This document shows, in pieces, positions 22,615-34,958 of a stretch of 64,000 bases of DNA. Within the stretch, counting starts at the first letter, position 1. The number at the start of each line of letters is the position of its first letter. The notes under the pieces were generated by a model. That model was not told where the DNA came from and made no database searches. It saw only the letters and a program-made list of their open reading frames with translations. Origin of the DNA: Cocos nucifera. Lineage: Eukaryota; Streptophyta; Magnoliopsida; Arecales; Arecaceae. The stretch is from the NCBI GenBank assembly GCA_006176705.1, contig QRFJ01006403.1:186317-250316 (forward strand), written 5' to 3'. The position numbers and the translations under genes are program-made.

Positions 22615-23630
22615 TTCATAAGAAGTATTAATAGGATTGAAGGTACGAACTAGGTTCATGAGCTTGCAAGTAGTCTTGTGACTTGAAAGCAAGGATAATT
22701 CATTATATTTCTAAGATTAACATATTTGCAGTTAAATTCGTATATCAACTTTGATACCCTAAATAATATCTTTGATAGAAAACATAGTAGTTTATTGGAT
22801 TTGGATGCGAGTGAAGGTCAAGTTGTCCAATTTTTGAGATTATCATAAGAGTAGAGTATCCATATTAGAATAGAGACATGGCCAGATATATAAATCCTAC
22901 AATTTAGGTAGCAACTTGAAAAGATTTAAAATAATTAGGTTACAAGTTATCATTACTATTAATCCATTATTTTCAAAATGATTTGCATATATAGTTTTCA
23001 TTAAAGGGTGTTTGACATAATCCAAATTCCAATGGGCCATGAAACTGCATAACCAAGATGCTAAGAGTTCTATGCTCAATGATAATGGAAAGATGAGGAA
23101 CTAAGTTAGATTATGCAAAAATATAAGGGTAAAACTATAAACACGCCCATAGACATCATAAAAATATTGCTCTCACCCTATTTTTTTTTTCTCTCATAGT
23201 TTCTATTTGTTGTCCACTTATTAACAATCTTAGCTACACGTGAGAATGACGATTATTTCTAATCACTAGTCATGTTTGCAATATTACCCCTGCAGAAGGA
23301 AGATATCATACAATCTTCCTCTTTGGTATCTATATATCTATTTTGACAAGAAGATATAGTAGCTCTATGCATGCTCTTCATTCTTCTCTTTTTTTATAAA
23401 AAAAATAGTATTTATTAAAAATAGTAATTGTATCTTTATTTTTAATAGTATCCTCAAGTTTTTTTTATGTATTTGTAGAAATAATAATTTCTATTTTTTT
23501 CTAAACCAAAATACTTCTCACTTTGTTAGCCTATTTTATCCATAGAATAGAGATAAGACATTGGGATTAAAAAATGTGGCATATATGATACAAAATATGG
23601 AGAAATGTGATACTATGAGAGAGAGAGAAC
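22615..23630. other. Unassigned AT-rich DNA
   Basis: No gene or domain was recognised. A short GA run (GAGAGAGAGA) occurs at about 23618. Confidence 0.5.
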
Positions 23631-23639
23631 TCTCTTCTC

Positions 23640-24420
23640 TCTCATCATCATCATCAATGCCATGACCACCACCATCTTTGATCTCTATTATCGCCTACTA
23701 TCGTCAAAGATCTCCATTATCACCTACTATTGGAGTTGATCTTCACCTCTAACAATCATTATTTGTAATCTCCACCACCATTGCTCATCATTGTTGATAA
23801 CCTCTACCAGCACCATTAATAATCTCTACCATCAGCCACTATCGACCATAATTTATAGTACTATCTATCATCATCAATGATCTTTAACATTACAACCTTC
23901 TATTAATGATCTCTACCACCTTCCACCATTAATGATAATCTTAAATATCACCCACCATCGCTAATAATCTCCACCATCACTAACTATTGATAATATTCAC
24001 TCCTATATGCCACTAATATCTCTACCACCACCTACAACCATTGATAGTGGCTAATGGATCGATAATTATCATTAAATATAATGCATATAATTTAACAAGT
24101 GATAAACAAGTTATACACCATGTATGTACATATATGAATTAAAAATATTTTTTAGAGATATTCAATTTCTTAGAGAAAAAATAAACTATTCTAAATGACC
24201 TCCATCATAGCCCACCATCGTTAAAGATCTCCATCATCTTCTATCACCATTGATGATCCCCACCACCACCTACAACCCACCAGATCAATAAATATTATCC
24301 ATCATTGTGAATGATATCCACCACCACTAACAATCACTATCATTACCTACCGTGATCAACAATATCTACCACTGTCTATCATTATTGATGATCCACAATC
24401 ATTGATGATAGTGGTGGAGA
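23640..24420. repeat. Degenerate CAC/CAT-rich minisatellite
   Basis: Variants of GATCTCCACCATCACCTACCAT recur about every 30-45 bases, with a non-repeat interruption around 24050-24190. Units are too diverged to fix one period by eye. Confidence 0.7.
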
Positions 24421-26619
24421 TTGTTGATGTATACATTTTAAAAAGAAAATGTACATACTAGATCATAATTGATGTAAACATTTCAAAATAGTTAAGTATA
24501 CATCTTAGATAGATGATGTATTGAGATATAATGTTTGTTCAGGTTAACAAGGCACATGTTATAAATTTTAAATGCATGTATTTGAAATGAATGATGCTCA
24601 TATGCTAATTATTGATACATAGATTTTAAATCATTGATGAATATATTTTAAACAAGAGATACACTCATAGGATGATAATAGCTTATGTACATATTATAGG
24701 CATTAAAATTTTACAAGTACATATTTCTATTTTAAGGTACTAGATCTTGATATGTATGATGCATAGTGTGCTATCCAATAAGTAGCAATCATGATAGCTA
24801 TTATCTTGTAGATTGTACTAGGTATAACAAATATACTTTTAAATTTTATTTATACACTCAGATCATTTAATTTAGAGCATATACAAGTGGCATATTTATT
24901 AAAATGAAGATTGTCAAAGTTGGAGTTAAGAAATTTATAGCTTGAAATTTTCTCCACTTTTTCTTCTTTCCTCATAATTTTTTTTTGAGAATTTTAATTT
25001 TTACTTGACTTGAAGTAATAGAACATACATTTTGGATGATTAGTGTCTTGGGAGGTACCACATAATGCTTGCTTAAATGGGGGATTCTATTCCTATTGAG
25101 ATCAGATCTCAGTAGTAGGATGGGTATAAGGTAGATAGTTTCAAGATTAGCCCTTGATCAGGATCAAATTATACCTCATGTAACTCTTATAAAGTGAAAT
25201 CCTTTTTTGAATTGGATAATGGGGTTCTATATAAATGATCTATGTCATTGGTTGCCATGCTTTATCTTTAAATTGCTTATACATAAAATATTCATGTGAT
25301 TTGGGAACTCCTGACATATCTATGCATTAATCATCAAAAACATGAGTCAGGTTTAAGTGATCCCATAAAGATAGGCAACTCTCCTCTTTTCATCCTTTCT
25401 TATGATCCTTGATCTTATTTTATATTTTTTTTAAATTAATTTTTTAGGATCAAGCCATTCTCTTTGGATAAGACTGTATATCCATTCTTTTTTCAATTAT
25501 ATTCTTTTTCATTTTTCTCAAAAATTCTAATCTTTATAAGATTTGAACCAACAACATTTGATTATCAGCATATTAATTTAATTCTTCATGGGATCTCATC
25601 AAAAATATTTAACAATATTATGCATATATTTTTTTTGTTCAAAAAGATTTTTTCATAGCACTTCAACAAATATTGGATCTGAAGCCAAGTCCTAACTCTG
25701 TTCGTCCTCATATATTCCACCTAGCTTTTTATTTCTCCTCTTTTTTCTTTTTCTGCAATGGCTTATCTATCTTATTTTCTTTAATGATAAGTCCTCCATC
25801 CTTTTGGAGTCACTTTTAGCATCCAGTGTAGGACTGCCATCGTCAATTCTTTTTGCATGGAATGTGTTTATATATAGTTTATATTCTTGTTCTTTGATTT
25901 GGTTCATTGTGATCCATTTGCTTCTAGATTTGATGATATATGCTATCTTTTGGTTATTGCGAGATTTAAAGTTAGGATGGAAGGAGATAAAAAAAGAGGT
26001 GGAATCCAGATAAGATAAAGGAAGTTATCAAATGGTTCATCTTATGATACCGATACAAGTAGAATGAAAAATAATTGACTTGTGCTACATATAAATAGTT
26101 TGAAGATGAGTAAATTTTTTTTACTTCTCTAGATAGATAATTTGTATACATGTGAAAAGTATCTTCATTTTTTATTTTGTATCACATGAGAAAATATGTG
26201 ACCAATGCCTTCAAGTTACTTTTGGATGCAATAGATGTTAGGTTGCAAAATTTAATAAGCTATTCCTACTTGGATGCATGAAGAGTAGCTCTTGGTATCT
26301 CTTGCGGACTACCTTTTATTTAGAATATTATAAAATTCAAATAATTATACTTATTTAATGTTAATTGTATAATTTATTATGTTTGCTTGAGATGTGAAGT
26401 CTAAGCTAGGTACTGTATAAATATCATTTTTATCTTTAGTGGTTAGATTAAAAGATCAAGATTTTTTTTTTTGCATCCTCTTTCCTTTTATTCATTTGAA
26501 GATATATGCTTAATAATTTATTTTCTTTTTGGCAATTTGAAGAAAGATGAAAGGATGGGAAAATAGAGATATATAGAAGTATGATTGAGCATCGATGAAA
26601 AGAAGAATGGAATAAAGCC
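24421..26619. other. Unassigned AT-rich intergenic DNA
   Basis: Frames of 60-70 codons at 25464-25658 and 25804-26013 have biased composition and no family I know. I see no promoter, transposon terminus or RNA gene. Confidence 0.5.
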
Positions 26620-26879
26620 TTTGGTTGCATTTGGTGCAACGTCAGGCAATCTTTGAAGGATAATATGGATTACATTAAAGATAAATTACTACCATCAAAT
26701 TATCAGTAATGTTGAATACTGTATTTGATACATACAGATAATATTATAGTAAAATAACTAAAAATATTGATTGATATGTTTAATATGATAATCAGATTAT
26801 CGATAATATGAAATCAAATTTTTAAAATATCCTTAGTAATATTGCTCTTCTTCTTCTTAGTAAGAAACAAAAAGTATAT

Positions 26880-27130
26880 ATAGTATTATATATAATATAT
26901 ATAATATATAAATATTTATATAGTATTATACATAATATATTTATAATATATAAATATATAAAAATAATATATAAATATATAAAAATATATATTTATATAT
27001 ATTATATATAATATATATGTAGTATTATATAAATAAAAATATATAATATATAAAATATATTATTATATATATAATATATAAGTATATAAATATATTTATA
27101 TTTATATAATATTAAATATAAAAATATATA
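26880..27130. repeat. TA-rich low-complexity tract
   Basis: Irregular TATAAT, ATATAA and TATATAAATA units form almost pure AT sequence. Confidence 0.9.
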
Positions 27131-27139
27131 TAGAAAAAA

Positions 27140-27722
27140 CTAGAAAAAATTATCCACTTGAGTTTCAAGTAAAAGCAGTTATGCATTTGCAACATAACTT
27201 AAAAGCAACTATCCAAATAGGGGTGAAATGACCCAATTATCCTTTCAGTTATAAAACAACACTATACGTACTATTATAAAGTAATATTATACTATTATTA
27301 AATTATACTATACTACTATAAAGCAATACTGCATTATTATAAAGAATACTATAATAAAAAAATATTATACTATGATAACGTAATACTATTTTATTATAGA
27401 GGAATACTATAGTAGTATAATATAATAAATCAATACTGCATTATTATAAAAGAATACTATTCTAATATAATATAATAAAGTAATTTTATATTATTATAAA
27501 GTAATATTGTATTAATATAATGTAATACTATATTATTGTAAAGAAATATTATACTATAATAATATAATACTATAGTATTTTGAAAGATATAAGGGTATAA
27601 TGGTCATTTCAACCTACACGGGTAGTTGTTTTTAATTTATGTTTCAAATGGATGCTACTTTTACTTAAAACTTAAGTGGATAGCTACTTTTAAGTTAAAA
27701 ATATAGCTGAAGATTTATCCTT
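27140..27722. mobile_element. Foldback element: inverted arms of about 100 bp around an AT repeat core
   Basis: The left arm (27140-27250) contains ATCCACTTGAGTTTCAAGTA, AACATAACTTAAAAGCAACT and GGTGAAATGACCC. The right arm (27590-27722), in reverse complement, reads ATCCACTTAAGTTTTAAGTA, AACATAAATTAAAAACAACT and GTTGAAATGACC in the same order. The core (27260-27590) is a degenerate tandem of TACTATATTATTATAAAG units. The structure would fold into a long hairpin. There is no coding capacity. The superfamily is unknown. Confidence 0.7.
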
Positions 27723-27729
27723 AATTCTC

Positions 27730-27817
27730 TAATATATATATAGGAGTCATGATTTATATATATAATAATATATAAATATATATAATATATATTTATATAT
27801 AAAAAATAAATATATAA

Positions 27818-27874
<57 letters not shown>

Positions 27875-27910
27875 AATAATTATCATATAATATATATAAA
27901 TATATATAGA
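27730..27910. repeat. (TA)n tract
   Basis: This includes a pure TA run of about 36 bases near 27830-27866. Confidence 0.95.
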
Positions 27911-28225
27911 GGAGCTATGGATGGGGCTCGCATGTAGAGGAGTTGCGGGTGGCATCGAGGGAGGGAGAGGGTTGGGCAATATATTTTTTATAATTTTTTA
28001 AGAAATAATTTTATCTAAAATTTTTATTGTAAGATTGTCTAAGAAGTAATAATCTAGATAGCCATCTCTCTCAAAGGTAATATAGATTGCTTTCTGAGAA
28101 GCAATATAGATTACCAAGGCAATCTGAATTGCCATCTAAAAGATATACCAAATATAGTAATCTGATAGGTCTACTTTAAATTATCGATAATCTTAATAGA
28201 TTATTAGCTACCAAATGCAATCTTT

Positions 28226-29209
28226 GATTTTTTCTATTTTGATAATTTTTTAGATACTATAATCAACATGGAAAATTGATAGCTTTTCCTTCCCACCTTT
28301 GTTTAATAATAATTATTGTCTTCTCTATCAATTAACTACTATGTGTTAAAATCAGAAGGAATAGCTTACGGTGCATATTATATTTAATATAATATAATTT
28401 TATTTAAATTATATTGATAATATTTTAATAATTTTAAAATATATTCAAAATATATTAGTTAACTAATTTGATAATAATTATATTTATTTTATTTTTGTCG
28501 AAGAAAAAATTATCTATCTTGCAAACAAATCTCGATGGGTTCAAATAGATGATGTGTTTGCCTAATATTGTGTTGATCATTGATTAGCAGGAAGAACGAA
28601 TGGCTCTTTAGCAATGTATCTTTTTGGGTATCTTAGAAATAAATAAAGAAAAGAGATTGAATATATTGATAGATATTTTTTTATTCATCAATGAGTCAAA
28701 CGGGATGGTAATATGAGTCAAGCAAAATAGCACATAAATCTGTAGTAAGATGAAAAAAATCTTGGATTTATTCAATCAATGAGGTGCCTCTTTTTTTTTT
28801 TTTTTTTCTTTTTTTCCAGCTTTAGTTAGTTTGAATCAAAGTTCTTTTTTGAAATATTTTGCCTTTGGAAGAAACTTTAGAGAATCTTTACCAAAAGATA
28901 AGGAAGAAAAACATAGAGGAAAAAAAAAAAGGATGCATTGAGGTGGAGAGTCTAAATATTTATCGGGAGATTTATCCATGCCAAGCATTCATATTATTAA
29001 TAATAGAGATCATTTGAACTTGCATGCTATAGAATGTCTATCAATAATATAGGCATTTGATTATGAAATGTAGCCATAATCCATCAAATAACATGATATT
29101 GATTTGTTATATTCTAATAAAAATAAATAAATAATATGGGTATAATTTCACTTTTTCTAAAAAGGTAGTTGAAGTTTGGCCACAACCCCACCTCTCTCCC
29201 TACCCCCAC

Positions 29210-29245
<36 letters not shown>

Positions 29246-29480
29246 TAGGTTGATTTTTCTTAGTCTTGTTTACAAAAACACATTATATGTTCTCATGCTC
29301 AACTCAAAAAAAGAAAGGTAGTGAAGGAAAATAATATGTCAACAATGAGTCACCAAATCCTTTATATTGAATTTCAAAAATCGCTTCAAGTGAGAACCTA
29401 AAAGGACATTATATTTTCTACACTTCTTGCTAGGCTTTCTTTGTCTCTCCAAAATCAAAATCCAAGGATAGATGTGCCAT
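28226..29480. other. Unassigned AT-rich DNA with homopolymers
   Basis: It holds a T-run near 28790-28807 and a run of 30 A at 29211-29240. No gene is recognised. The A-run is not preceded by a recognisable LINE or SINE body. Confidence 0.5.
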
Positions 29481-29777
29481 AACTGCCTATATATTTTTTT
29501 TATTAAAAAAAAAATCCAACTTCTGGTAGGCAGTTTTGGGCCCAGGCATGCATATGGCCTGGGTCTAAGCTGAGGCCCAACACCAGGGCCTGATGTTGTG
29601 GAAATTCATACGGAAATGAGCCAGGCTCAGTTGGGGGCATTCATTTCATATTTGAGAAATTCTTTCTACATGGGCGGTGTAGCTCCGTGCTCATGCATGG
29701 TGATTCATGAGCTTGGAGCAAAAAAAAAAAATTTTTTTTTTTGAGCGCCACTCTCCGGCCTGCTAGCCTAAAGCCTG
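29481..29777. other. Unassigned DNA left of the inverted repeat
   Basis: It contains a short hairpin-forming palindrome, CCCAGGC...GCCTGGG, at about 29541-29565, and an A9T9 junction near 29721-29743. Confidence 0.45.
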
Positions 29778-30740
29778 GCAGTCTATGTGGCCACCAACTC
29801 AAGATTAGTTTTGCTCCGCCCTGGAAGCAGGCTATGTTAGGCGCCATGCATGGGACATCGCACATTAATAGGCATTTGTGAACCTCTTTCATAATTCGTC
29901 CTAGGGTATAACTCTTGCATGTGCAACTCATTTGTGGCGCAGGATGCATCCCGAGTATGATTTGATGCAAATCAGCCTTGACAACTGGAGTCAAGGGCAG
30001 CCTGTCTTATGCAAAGAATCAATAATGTTTTTATTGGTGACCTTAATTTATTGATAACAAAATCAATGAAAAAGATTTTCAGCAAGCAAATAAATAAAAT
30101 ATTATTAAAAAAATTAGTTAATAGGAAAATAAAAATTCAAAAAAATATAAGACTTTCTAGATGTACAAAACCTATGATATTATTTTCTTATCATAAGTCA
30201 TAACAATAAATTGAGATCCATTGTTGTAGTCTTTGCTTGCATTTTATACCCTATCATCAGGTAGGAAGGCAATCTGTTTAAATTTTGATGAATTATCATC
30301 CACTTCCTGGCCAATGCCTTGAGTTAAGCAGCTCACAAGTTGTTACGAAAATAAAAGTTAAAAAAAGTAAGACTTTCTAAATGCACAAAGCCCATGATAA
30401 TATTTCCTATCATAATGATAAATTGAGATCCATTGCTGCAGTCTTTGCTTGCATTTTAGACCCTATCATCCGGTAGGAAGGGAATCTATTTAAATCCTGA
30501 TGAATCATCATCCACTTCGTGGCCAATGCCTTCGAGTTCATCACTTACCTCAAGTTTATATCATGTAGTGGAAAATATGTACCATGTCGAATCATTCTAT
30601 TGCACGCCTCAAAGCATAGATCACATGATTAACCATATAGACGAGATTGTATACAAATTAACCCCTTTTGAAAATCGGACTTATAATTAACCTATAATTT
30701 CTACGTGGATGATAAATCAGAAAATAAGTTCAGGATGGGG
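29778..30740 (+). repeat. Left arm of large inverted repeat
   Basis: The arm is complementary to 31310-32283 and 50342-50617. Its outer part includes TTAGTTTTGCTCC, CCATGCATGGGA, CCTCTTTCATAATTC and TATGATTTGATGCAAATCAG, all mirrored at 50395-50600. The inner part (GCACGCCTCAAAGCATAGAT, TGATTAACCATATAGA) is mirrored at 31425-31475. It holds a tandem duplication: about 30115-30340 and 30372-30545 both carry AATTGAGATCCATTG and CTTTGCTTGCATTTTA. It lacks about 480 bases that are present in the right arm. An open frame of 117 codons (minus, 29641-29994) overlaps it and is not considered real. Confidence 0.85.
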
Positions 30741-31309
30741 GTTCAACCCATGATTTGGCTAGATTTGTCACATTAAGGCAGTTTTGGTTTGACTACATTG
30801 GTGTACATATTCATGGATCTTTCATCTTATTTACATACATTTTGCTTTTTCTTGAATTTTACACCAGGAGATTAAATAATAAAGGATGGTTTTTTGGCTG
30901 ATTTGGAACTTTTATATTGTTAATTAGATGGCCAGTTAGGCATGCAGAGAAAGTAACTTTTTTTCTTTTATTGTATATATTTCTAATACCATTGAGCTAA
31001 TGAATAACGTTCAGCATTTCTCATACTAATGGATCATTACTTCAGGTCTATATTGTAATGACTTCAGGCTTGTGGGGCGTGGAGGTTTGAGTCTTTTGAT
31101 AGTTTTTTCTCTCTTTTGTGCCGCTTGAATGCATAAGGTGTATCAAGATGTTAGACTTCAAAATACGAAAGAGGGAGAAATCCTTCATAATACAAGAATG
31201 ATGAATTAAGAAGCCACTAAAAAATAAAAAAAAAATGTAAAAGTGCAATAACCAAATGCAAACAAGAAAATCAATCCAGGTCCAAAATCGTGGATTACTT
31301 GTGTCCTAA
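30741..31309. other. Spacer between inverted-repeat arms
   Basis: About 570 bases of AT-rich DNA separate the arms. No gene was recognised. Confidence 0.6.
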
Positions 31310-32283
31310 ACTCCTTGCCAATATGAACCTCCATCCTGAACCTATTGCCTAATAGATCGTCCACATGGAAATGGTAGGTTAATTACAGATTTAATTTTCA
31401 CAAGTGGTTAATTTGTATACAATCTCATCTATATGGTTAATCATGTGATCTATGCTTTGAGGCGTGCAATAGCATGATTCAATGTGGTACATATTTCCCA
31501 CCATATGACATAAACTTGAGGTAAAAGCATATGGTAAGTTAGAATTTTCAATATTTTATGTCTCCAAAGCTGATATCTCTCACCTGGGGGATGCTGGGTG
31601 GGAAGAACAGAGCTACTTTTCTTGTTTTTTTTTTTTTTAATAGTCGATCCTATTAGGTGGAAGTCATCATCTTTTATACTACCACATAGCAAACAATTCC
31701 ACCTCCAGCTTTTCGTGAATCCATTAAATAACACCAGCCCAATAACGCTCGTGGGTTCAATAACACTAGCCCAATAACCCCTACCACCTTGTGCTGGGCA
31801 TTGTCGGGGGATGGAATCCCAACTGCTGCAAGATCAAGCAGCCACTAGAGATTATCGAGCAACTGAATACAAATCATGACCACAACTCGACAGTCATATT
31901 TTTCGCTATCACCAGGTGCTGCCCAACCACCATCCTCTTCCATGAATGCCATGAAGGACAGCAGTTGCATCAATAATCTGATGCCACCACCCAACATGAT
32001 GGGTGCAAGTGAGCTACCGAACTTAAGGCATTGGCCAGGGAGTGGATGATGATTCATCAAGATTTAAACAGATTGTCTTCCTACTGGATGATAGGGTCTC
32101 AAATGCAAGCAAAGACTAAAACAATGGATCTCAATTTATCATTACGGTGAGGAAATATTATCATGGGTTTTGTGTATTTAGAAAGTTTTTTTTTTTTTTT
32201 AACTTTTATTTTTCTAATAATTATTTTTTTTATAATATTTTATTTATTTGCTTGCTGAAGATCTTCTTCGTTGATTTTGTTAT
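31310..32283 (-). repeat. Right arm of large inverted repeat, inner part
   Basis: This is the inverted counterpart of the left arm. It includes an extra segment (about 31530-32010) absent from the left arm, and T-rich runs near 31624 and 32189. It stops at GTTAT (32279-32283), where the outer gypsy element was inserted. The arm resumes at 50342. Confidence 0.85.
32279..32283 (+). other. Target-site duplication GTTAT, left copy
   Basis: GTTAT directly precedes the outer gypsy LTR and is repeated at 50342-50346 directly after it. This is the 5-bp duplication expected of an LTR retrotransposon. Confidence 0.85.
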
Positions 32284-33880
32284 TATTGGGGATAAACCCC
32301 ACTCACATCAAAGTTTAGTCTGATGCTTAGCCTAATGCAACTGATAATCACGAAAAGAGCTTCGATCGAAAATTCTCCTCCAATGGTCGGATCCCAGCCG
32401 AACTTCTCCAGCGGCCGAACCTTAGCCGAACTCCTTCAGCCGGCCAAACTCCTCCAGCGGCCGAATCCCAACCAAACTCCTTCAGCAGCCGAGCCCTAGC
32501 TAAACTCCTTCAGCGACTGACTCCTCCAGCGATCGAACTCCTTCCGGATTTTTCCTTCAATCAAATTTCTTCGAAAGCCGAACTCCTTCCAGATTTCTCC
32601 TTCAGTCAAATTCCTCTGCGAGCCGAACTCCTTCCGAACTTCTTCCTCAATCAGATTCCTCCGAGAGTCAAACTTTTTCCGAACTTCTCCTTCAGTCGGA
32701 TTCCTCCAAGAAGCCGAACTCCTTCGAACCTCCAGAAGCAACTCCTCCGGACTTTCTTCTTCAATCAAATTCCTATAGAGCCGAACTCCTTTCGGATCTT
32801 TTTTCAGTCGGATTCCTACAGAAGCGAACCTTCCGGATTCTCTTCAGTCGAATTTTCAGGAGCCAAACTCCTTCTAGACCTCTCTTTTCAATTGGATTCC
32901 TACAGAAGCCGAACTCTTTCCAGATTCTTTTAGTTGGATTCCTTCAAGACCGAACTTCTTTCAAACACCTTCAGAAGTCGAACTCTTCCGGACTTCTCCT
33001 TTAGTCGAATTCCTTCAGGAGCCGAACTCCTTCCGAACCTCTTCTTTAGTTGGATTTCTATAGAAGTCGAACTCTTCTGGATCTCTCATTCAGTCGAATT
33101 TCTTCAGGAGCCAAACTCTTTCTAGACCCTCCAGGAGCCGAACTCCTTTCGACTTCTTCTTCAGTCAGATTTCTTCAGGAGCCGAACTTCTTTCGGACCT
33201 CTCCTTCAGTCGGATTTCTATAGCAGTCAGATTCTTATAGGAGCCGAACTCCTTTTGGACCTCTCCTTCAGTTGAATTTCTTCAGGAGCCGAACTCCTTC
33301 CTTCTCCTTCTTTAAAAGCCAAACTTCTTTCGAATTTTATCTGGATTCCTCCAATGGATTACTTCCAGATTTTAAGTAGTATTCCTCCCGGATGATCCCC
33401 TCTAGCTGTATTTTTTTTAGGAGTCTGAACTCTTCTGAAATTGATATATGTCAAAGTTCTTCACCAACCAATGTCTGCTTCCATCGGACTTTGACTATTA
33501 AATCTCAACGAACAGGCGATCCTACTACTGGACGGTTGCAACTGTCATTATCAATCTATTATGAGTGACATCTCTCTCAGTAATAAATTTCATGTGGCCT
33601 CAAGCGGCCCACTATTGGATAGTTACGATAGGCTCCATCTATAAAAAGGATCCTCCAGATATATTTTCTCTAAGCTCTTTGCTTTTTCCTAAAATTCTGC
33701 CAAATTCTTTCATGAGCACTCTATTTCTGTTGGCCAGAAGAGCTGACTTGATCATCGAAGGATCCTGCCGGAGCCACCACCACCAACTCTGAATGAAACT
33801 TTATTTTGTAGGTCACCGATGGCGACCTTTTCTTCATCAGCTCCAACTCGATCCGATGTCAATCAGATTCTGCACCAATA
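32284..33880 (+). repeat. 5' LTR of outer gypsy, about 1.60 kb
   Basis: It starts TATTGGGGATAAACCCC (its partner starts TGTTGGGG) and ends CTGCACCAATA. About 32530-33330 is a minisatellite of roughly 45-bp units such as GGAGCCGAACTCCTTTCGGA and TTCAGTCGGATTTCTATAGG. The TATA box is at 33640. R/U5 contains GGATCCTGCCGGAGCCACC. Confidence 0.9.
33640..33647 (+). promoter_or_regulatory. TATA box, outer gypsy 5' LTR
   Basis: CTATAAAAAGGAT lies about 240 bases before the LTR end. The same site is kept in the 3' LTR (50100) and in both LTRs of the inner element. Confidence 0.6.
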
Positions 33881-33882
33881 GG

Positions 33883-33900
33883 ATTGGCGCTAAAGGAAGG
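33883..33900 (+). other. Candidate primer-binding site, outer gypsy
   Basis: ATTGGCGCTAAAGGAAGG begins two bases after the LTR end, the usual place for a tRNA primer site. The inner element has the matching ATTGGTGCTAGAAGGAGG. I do not assign the tRNA. Confidence 0.5.
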
Positions 33901-33987
33901 AATCTTTGTTCCTGAGGTTCTCTTATTCTTAAAGGAGTGCTGAGCAGCGATCTCTCTTCTTCCTCTCTAGAGTTCTTTCCAAAAAAA

Positions 33988-34953
33988 ATTACCTCCTAGG
34001 AAAGCTTCGACCCAATGATTAATAGCTTCTGTAGCCAGTTTTCATCCAGATCCATCCATTCCCACTCTGGCTCTGGCAACTCAAGCTCCACCTATAGCCA
34101 TGATGGATGCAGAGCAGTTCAACCAGCCGGTCCAGCAGGTTCACGATCATATGAAGGCGGTGCAGGCCATACATCGGCAGGCTTCGATGCCAATTCGATT
34201 GGAGCAGACTTTTTTAGAGCCCCATGATCTGATTGGAGGACGGTCGACTTAGGCTAGCTGGCCGGTAATCTTTGAAAAGAGGAAGTAGAGGGTGGAGAGC
34301 CATTGCTCGGACCATGATTTAACTTTGGGAGAAGCTTTGCTCCCGTCCCATCAAAAAACTCTAAAGATCAACAATCATGAAGATCTTCTAAATCAAAGGC
34401 TCCTGAAAATGAGCCAATGAATCGAAGAGCTCCATCATACTTTCTTCTTACACGATAATAATATTTGCACTGATCCTTCTTTTTCTCAGAAGATTATGCA
34501 AGAGTCCATTCCATCGAACTTCAAGCTTCCCCAATTTGAAAGCTACAATGGAACCTCTGATCCGATCGATTACTTGGAGGCCTTCCAGACCATGATGCTG
34601 TCCATGGTGCACCAGATGCCATCTTATATTGAGCTTTTCTATCTACCATAAAGAAAGCAGAAAAAAATTGGTACTCGATGTTGAAGTTGGGTACGATCTT
34701 TTTTTTTGACCAGATGAGCCATCAGTTTGTGGCTCACTTCATCAGCAGTCGACGTCCGCATCGAGGTTCGGATTTTCTGATGCATATCAAGCAGAAGGAG
34801 GAAGAATCTATTTAGACTTATGTCATCCAATTTAATACTGCTGCATTGAAGGTCCGAAACTTGGATCAGTCTATTGCAATAGCCGCACTCAAGGGTGGTC
34901 TTTAGAAGAATGATTTGTTGTTCTTCTTGAAGAAAAAGTATCCTAGAAACTTT
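33988..34953 (+). pseudogene. gag: Outer gypsy gag, N-terminal part
   Basis: Gag forms the virus-like particle. The position matching the inner element's ATG reads ATT (33988-33990), so the start codon is lost. The retrotransposon gag domain is recognised at about 34520-34620 by KLPQFESYNGTSDPIDYLEAF, followed in other frames by TRPHRGSDFLMH-like and IKQKEEESI-like segments (about 34745-34815) and ALKGGLQKND-like residues (about 34885-34915). Frameshifts near 34625 and 34690 and several stops are present. The gene is cut at 34958 by the inner element and resumes at 42412 with LLARAE. Sequence similarity on both sides of the insertion confirms that the reading was once continuous. Confidence 0.8.
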
Positions 34954-34958
34954 ATCGA
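34954..34958 (+). other. Target-site duplication ATCGA, left copy
   Basis: ATCGA immediately precedes the inner LTR and is repeated at 42407-42411 after the inner 3' LTR, inside the gag of the outer element. Confidence 0.85.

Larger units (their letters stand above)
26625..28225. mobile_element. Possible large inverted-terminus element with TA-rich interior
   Basis: TTGCATTTGGT near 26629 is repeated in inverted orientation near 28210. Both ends continue with related but diverged sequence including AATCTTTGA and dense GGTAATCTGAT-like motifs. The interior is (TA)n-rich and contains the foldback element at 27140-27722. The inner parts of the arms are weakly matched and I could not fix a target duplication. 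Confidence 0.35.

Noticed and set aside
23640..24420. Histidine/threonine-rich coding repeat
   Set aside because: The CAC/CAT-rich stretch has stops in all frames and strongly diverged units, fitting a noncoding minisatellite.
29211..29240. LINE or SINE poly-A tail
   Set aside because: The 30-A run has no recognisable element body upstream and no flanking duplication that I can see.
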